A stretch of DNA of 16,424 nt. It comes from an uncultured Clostridia bacterium. GTDB taxonomy: Bacteria > Bacillota_A > Clostridia > Christensenellales > Borkfalkiaceae. The notes beneath the pieces are model-generated. The model had not been told where the DNA came from. It saw only the letters and a program-made list of their open reading frames with translations, and searched no databases. A program made the translations under genes and the position numbers. Numbering within the stretch: position 1 is the stretch's first letter; each line of letters starts with the position of its first letter. The stretch covers positions 1 through 16,424 of the forward strand of contig CAKQXZ010000045.1 in assembly GCA_934292955.1 (NCBI GenBank). Direction: 5' to 3'. Below are positions 15,085 through 16,424 of the stretch, in pieces.

Positions 15085-15113
15085 TTGCAAAATATATCGG
15101 TTTGTTGTAAAAT
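15085..15113 (+). promoter_or_regulatory. sigma-A promoter of the yloU-fakA operon
   Basis: TTGCAA (15085-15090) and TAAAAT (15108-15113) are separated by 17 bp, close to the housekeeping consensus, and the -10 is preceded by TG. The predicted start near 15120 leaves a leader of about 25 nt with a strong AAAGGAG. A 7-bp inverted repeat, AACCGAT (15071-15077) and ATCGGTT (15096-15102), flanks the -35 element and could be an operator or a hairpin. Confidence 0.6.
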
Positions 15114-15144
15114 TAAAACACTGTTCTAAAGGAGTAAAAGTGAT

Positions 15145-15492
15145 ATGTCGGTTAAAACCAGCAACGTATACGGCAAGATATCAATTTCAGACGAAGCCAT
15201 TGCACGAGTTGCCGAGCATGCCGCTCTCGATTGCTACGGAATTGTAGAGATGGTTAATAAGCGTTTTACCGATGCAATTACGGGGTTACTTAAAAAAGGC
15301 GGGCCGAAAGGCGTAAGCGTAACCACCGACGGCGACCGTATTTATATTGATTTATACGTTATTATAAAATTCGGCGTCTCAATATCCGCAGTTGCCGACA
15401 GTTTGAAGCAGTCTGTAAATTACAACGTTGAAAAATTTACGGGAATGCTTGTTGACCGTGTAAACGTTAACATTGTCGGCGTAAAACTGTAA
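15145..15492 (+). CDS. yloU: Asp23/Gls24 family protein (YloU type)
   Basis: Small cytoplasmic Asp23-domain protein, 115 aa, with the YloU-like opening GKISISDEAIARVAEHAA (10-27), then CYGIVEM and the C-terminal half IYIDLYVIIKFGVSIS with VNVNIVGVKL. In Firmicutes this gene is almost always next to fakA/yloV, as here (25 nt upstream); its exact role is not settled. AAAGGAG (15128-15134) lies 10 nt before the ATG. It differs clearly from the other Asp23 gene at 7771, so the two are old paralogues in their two usual locations, not a recent duplication. Confidence 0.88.
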   Translation: MSVKTSNVYGKISISDEAIARVAEHAALDCYGIVEMVNKRFTDAITGLLKKGGPKGVSVTTDGDRIYIDLYVIIKFGVSISAVADSLKQSVNYNVEKFTGMLVDRVNVNIVGVKL

Positions 15493-15517
15493 TTATTCGG
15501 GAGTATTCATTTAGTTT

Positions 15518-16424
15518 ATGATAAAAACCATTAACGGAGCGACGTTTACGAGAATGATTTTTTCGGCGTCGAAATTGCTTGACGCAAATCGCGCGAAAAT
15601 CGATTCTCTGAACGTTTTTCCCGTGCCTGACGGCGATACGGGAACGAACATGTCGCTCACAATGCAATCGGCGGTTAAAGAATTAAAATCCGGAAACAGC
15701 AACAGATTAAGCAATATAAGCGACGCTGTTGCGCGCGGCGCTCTTCGCGGGGCGCGCGGTAACTCGGGCGTTATTCTTTCTCAGGTACTTAAAGGAATTT
15801 GTACCGTAATCAAGGCGTCGGAAGAAGTTGATACCAAACTTTTTACCAAGGCGATGAAGAATGCGACGACAGTTGCGTATTCGGCTGTAAGCAAACCTAA
15901 GGAAGGTACGATGCTTACGGTTATACGTCTTATGTCGGACGCGGCTCAGTCTACTCGTCAGAAAGACTTCGAACTCTATTTCAAAGCAATAATTGAAAAA
16001 GGGGAAGAAGCTCTTGCGATGACACCCGATCTGTTACCCGTACTTAAAAAAGCGGGTGTTGTGGATTCGGGCGGTATGGGCTTGATTACCGTATTCAAAG
16101 GAATGCTTAAAGGTCTGCTCGGCGAAGCGATCGAATCGGCGGAGGAAGACGAAGAAGAAACTTCTGCGCAGAAATCGGTCGACGATATGTCCGATAATAA
16201 TGTTGACATTATCAATCTCGGCGAAATAGAATTCGGATATTGTACTGAATTTTTCATTATAAACCTTAAACGCAGAACAACTCTTGCCGACATAGACAAA
16301 CTTCGCGAATATCTTATGACTATCGGCGATTGCGTTCTTGTAATAGGCGATCTTGAGTTCGTAAAAGTTCACGTTCATACGAATAATCCCGGACAGGCTC
16401 TTTCGAAAGCGTTGACAATGGGTG
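15518..16424 (+). CDS. fakA: fatty acid kinase subunit FakA / YloV, DAK2-domain protein (5' part)
   Basis: ATP-binding subunit that, with a DegV-type FakB carrier, phosphorylates exogenous fatty acids for phospholipid synthesis. The window holds 302 codons of an expected 550 or so; the frame is open at the edge. Seen: the DhaL/DAK2 domain (about residues 1-200) with VPDGDTGTN (36-44; D38 and D40 bind Mg-ATP), RGARGNSGVILSQ (77-89) and DSGGMG (183-188); an acidic linker (about 204-228); and the start of the middle domain with GYCTEF (240-245) and VHVHTNNPG (284-292), whose H285/H287 correspond to conserved metal-site histidines. GGGAG lies about 15 nt before the ATG, rather far. The neighbour yloU supports the call. 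Confidence 0.93.
   Translation, partial: MIKTINGATFTRMIFSASKLLDANRAKIDSLNVFPVPDGDTGTNMSLTMQSAVKELKSGNSNRLSNISDAVARGALRGARGNSGVILSQVLKGICTVIKASEEVDTKLFTKAMKNATTVAYSAVSKPKEGTMLTVIRLMSDAAQSTRQKDFELYFKAIIEKGEEALAMTPDLLPVLKKAGVVDSGGMGLITVFKGMLKGLLGEAIESAEEDEEETSAQKSVDDMSDNNVDIINLGEIEFGYCTEFFIINLKRRTTLADIDKLREYLMTIGDCVLVIGDLEFVKVHVHTNNPGQALSKALTMG

Noticed and set aside
15976..16299. 107-codon open frame on the minus strand
   Set aside because: It lies wholly opposite fakA, has a serine/proline-rich low-complexity translation typical of an antisense shadow, and matches no family I know.
1..16424. tRNA, rRNA, CRISPR arrays, insertion sequences, phage or toxin-antitoxin genes
   Set aside because: None seen on either strand; the window is filled with recognisable housekeeping and sporulation genes and short gaps.

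Overview
This window is a run of chromosomal housekeeping and sporulation genes, all on the + strand, from an endospore-forming low-GC Gram-positive bacterium. It is most likely a member of the Clostridia, possibly an uncultured gut lineage. The evidence is a complete spoIIIAA-AH operon, the clpP-clpX pair, the asp23(yqhY)-nusB-folD...tlyA-nadK-argR-recN series known from Bacillus and Clostridium, and a yloU-fakA pair. The DNA is moderately AT-rich, uses the standard code (TGA is a stop) and is densely packed, with many 1-8 nt gene overlaps. I cannot place it below class.

Layout. 1-1355: the 3' end of clpP and all of clpX (the ClpXP protease), closed by a strong terminator. 1514-2890: an isolated dihydrolipoamide dehydrogenase gene with its own terminator. 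3032-7654: spoIIIAA, AB, AC, AD, AE, AF, AG and AH, the full eight-gene operon for the mother-cell side of the SpoIIIA-SpoIIQ channel, preceded by a candidate sigma-E promoter that lies almost on the start codon. 7655-7770: a 116-bp control region with an extended -10 promoter, an inverted repeat and an ARG-box-like site. 7771-13245: an Asp23-family gene, a terminator-like hairpin, nusB, folD, tlyA, nadK, argR and recN. 13242-14981: a compact intracellular glycoside hydrolase family 2 gene overlapping the recN stop. 14982-15144: a weak terminator and a good sigma-A promoter. 15145-16424: a second Asp23-family gene (yloU type) and the first 302 codons of the fakA/yloV fatty acid kinase gene, cut by the window edge.

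How the genes fit together. The central part is a shortened version of the conserved Firmicutes block spoIIIA - accBC - yqhY - nusB - folD - xseAB - ispA - dxs - tlyA - nadK - argR - recN - spoIVB - spo0A. Here accBC, xseAB, ispA and dxs are absent from their usual places, and a glycosidase gene stands where spoIVB-spo0A would be expected. I found no tRNA, rRNA, CRISPR array, insertion sequence or phage gene, and no gene-free stretch longer than about 165 bp. I see no clearly new biological system. The points most worth following are the near-leaderless start of spoIIIA, the regulatory region at 7680-7770, the hairpin just before nusB, the GH2 gene after recN, and the large share of genes without a Shine-Dalgarno sequence.
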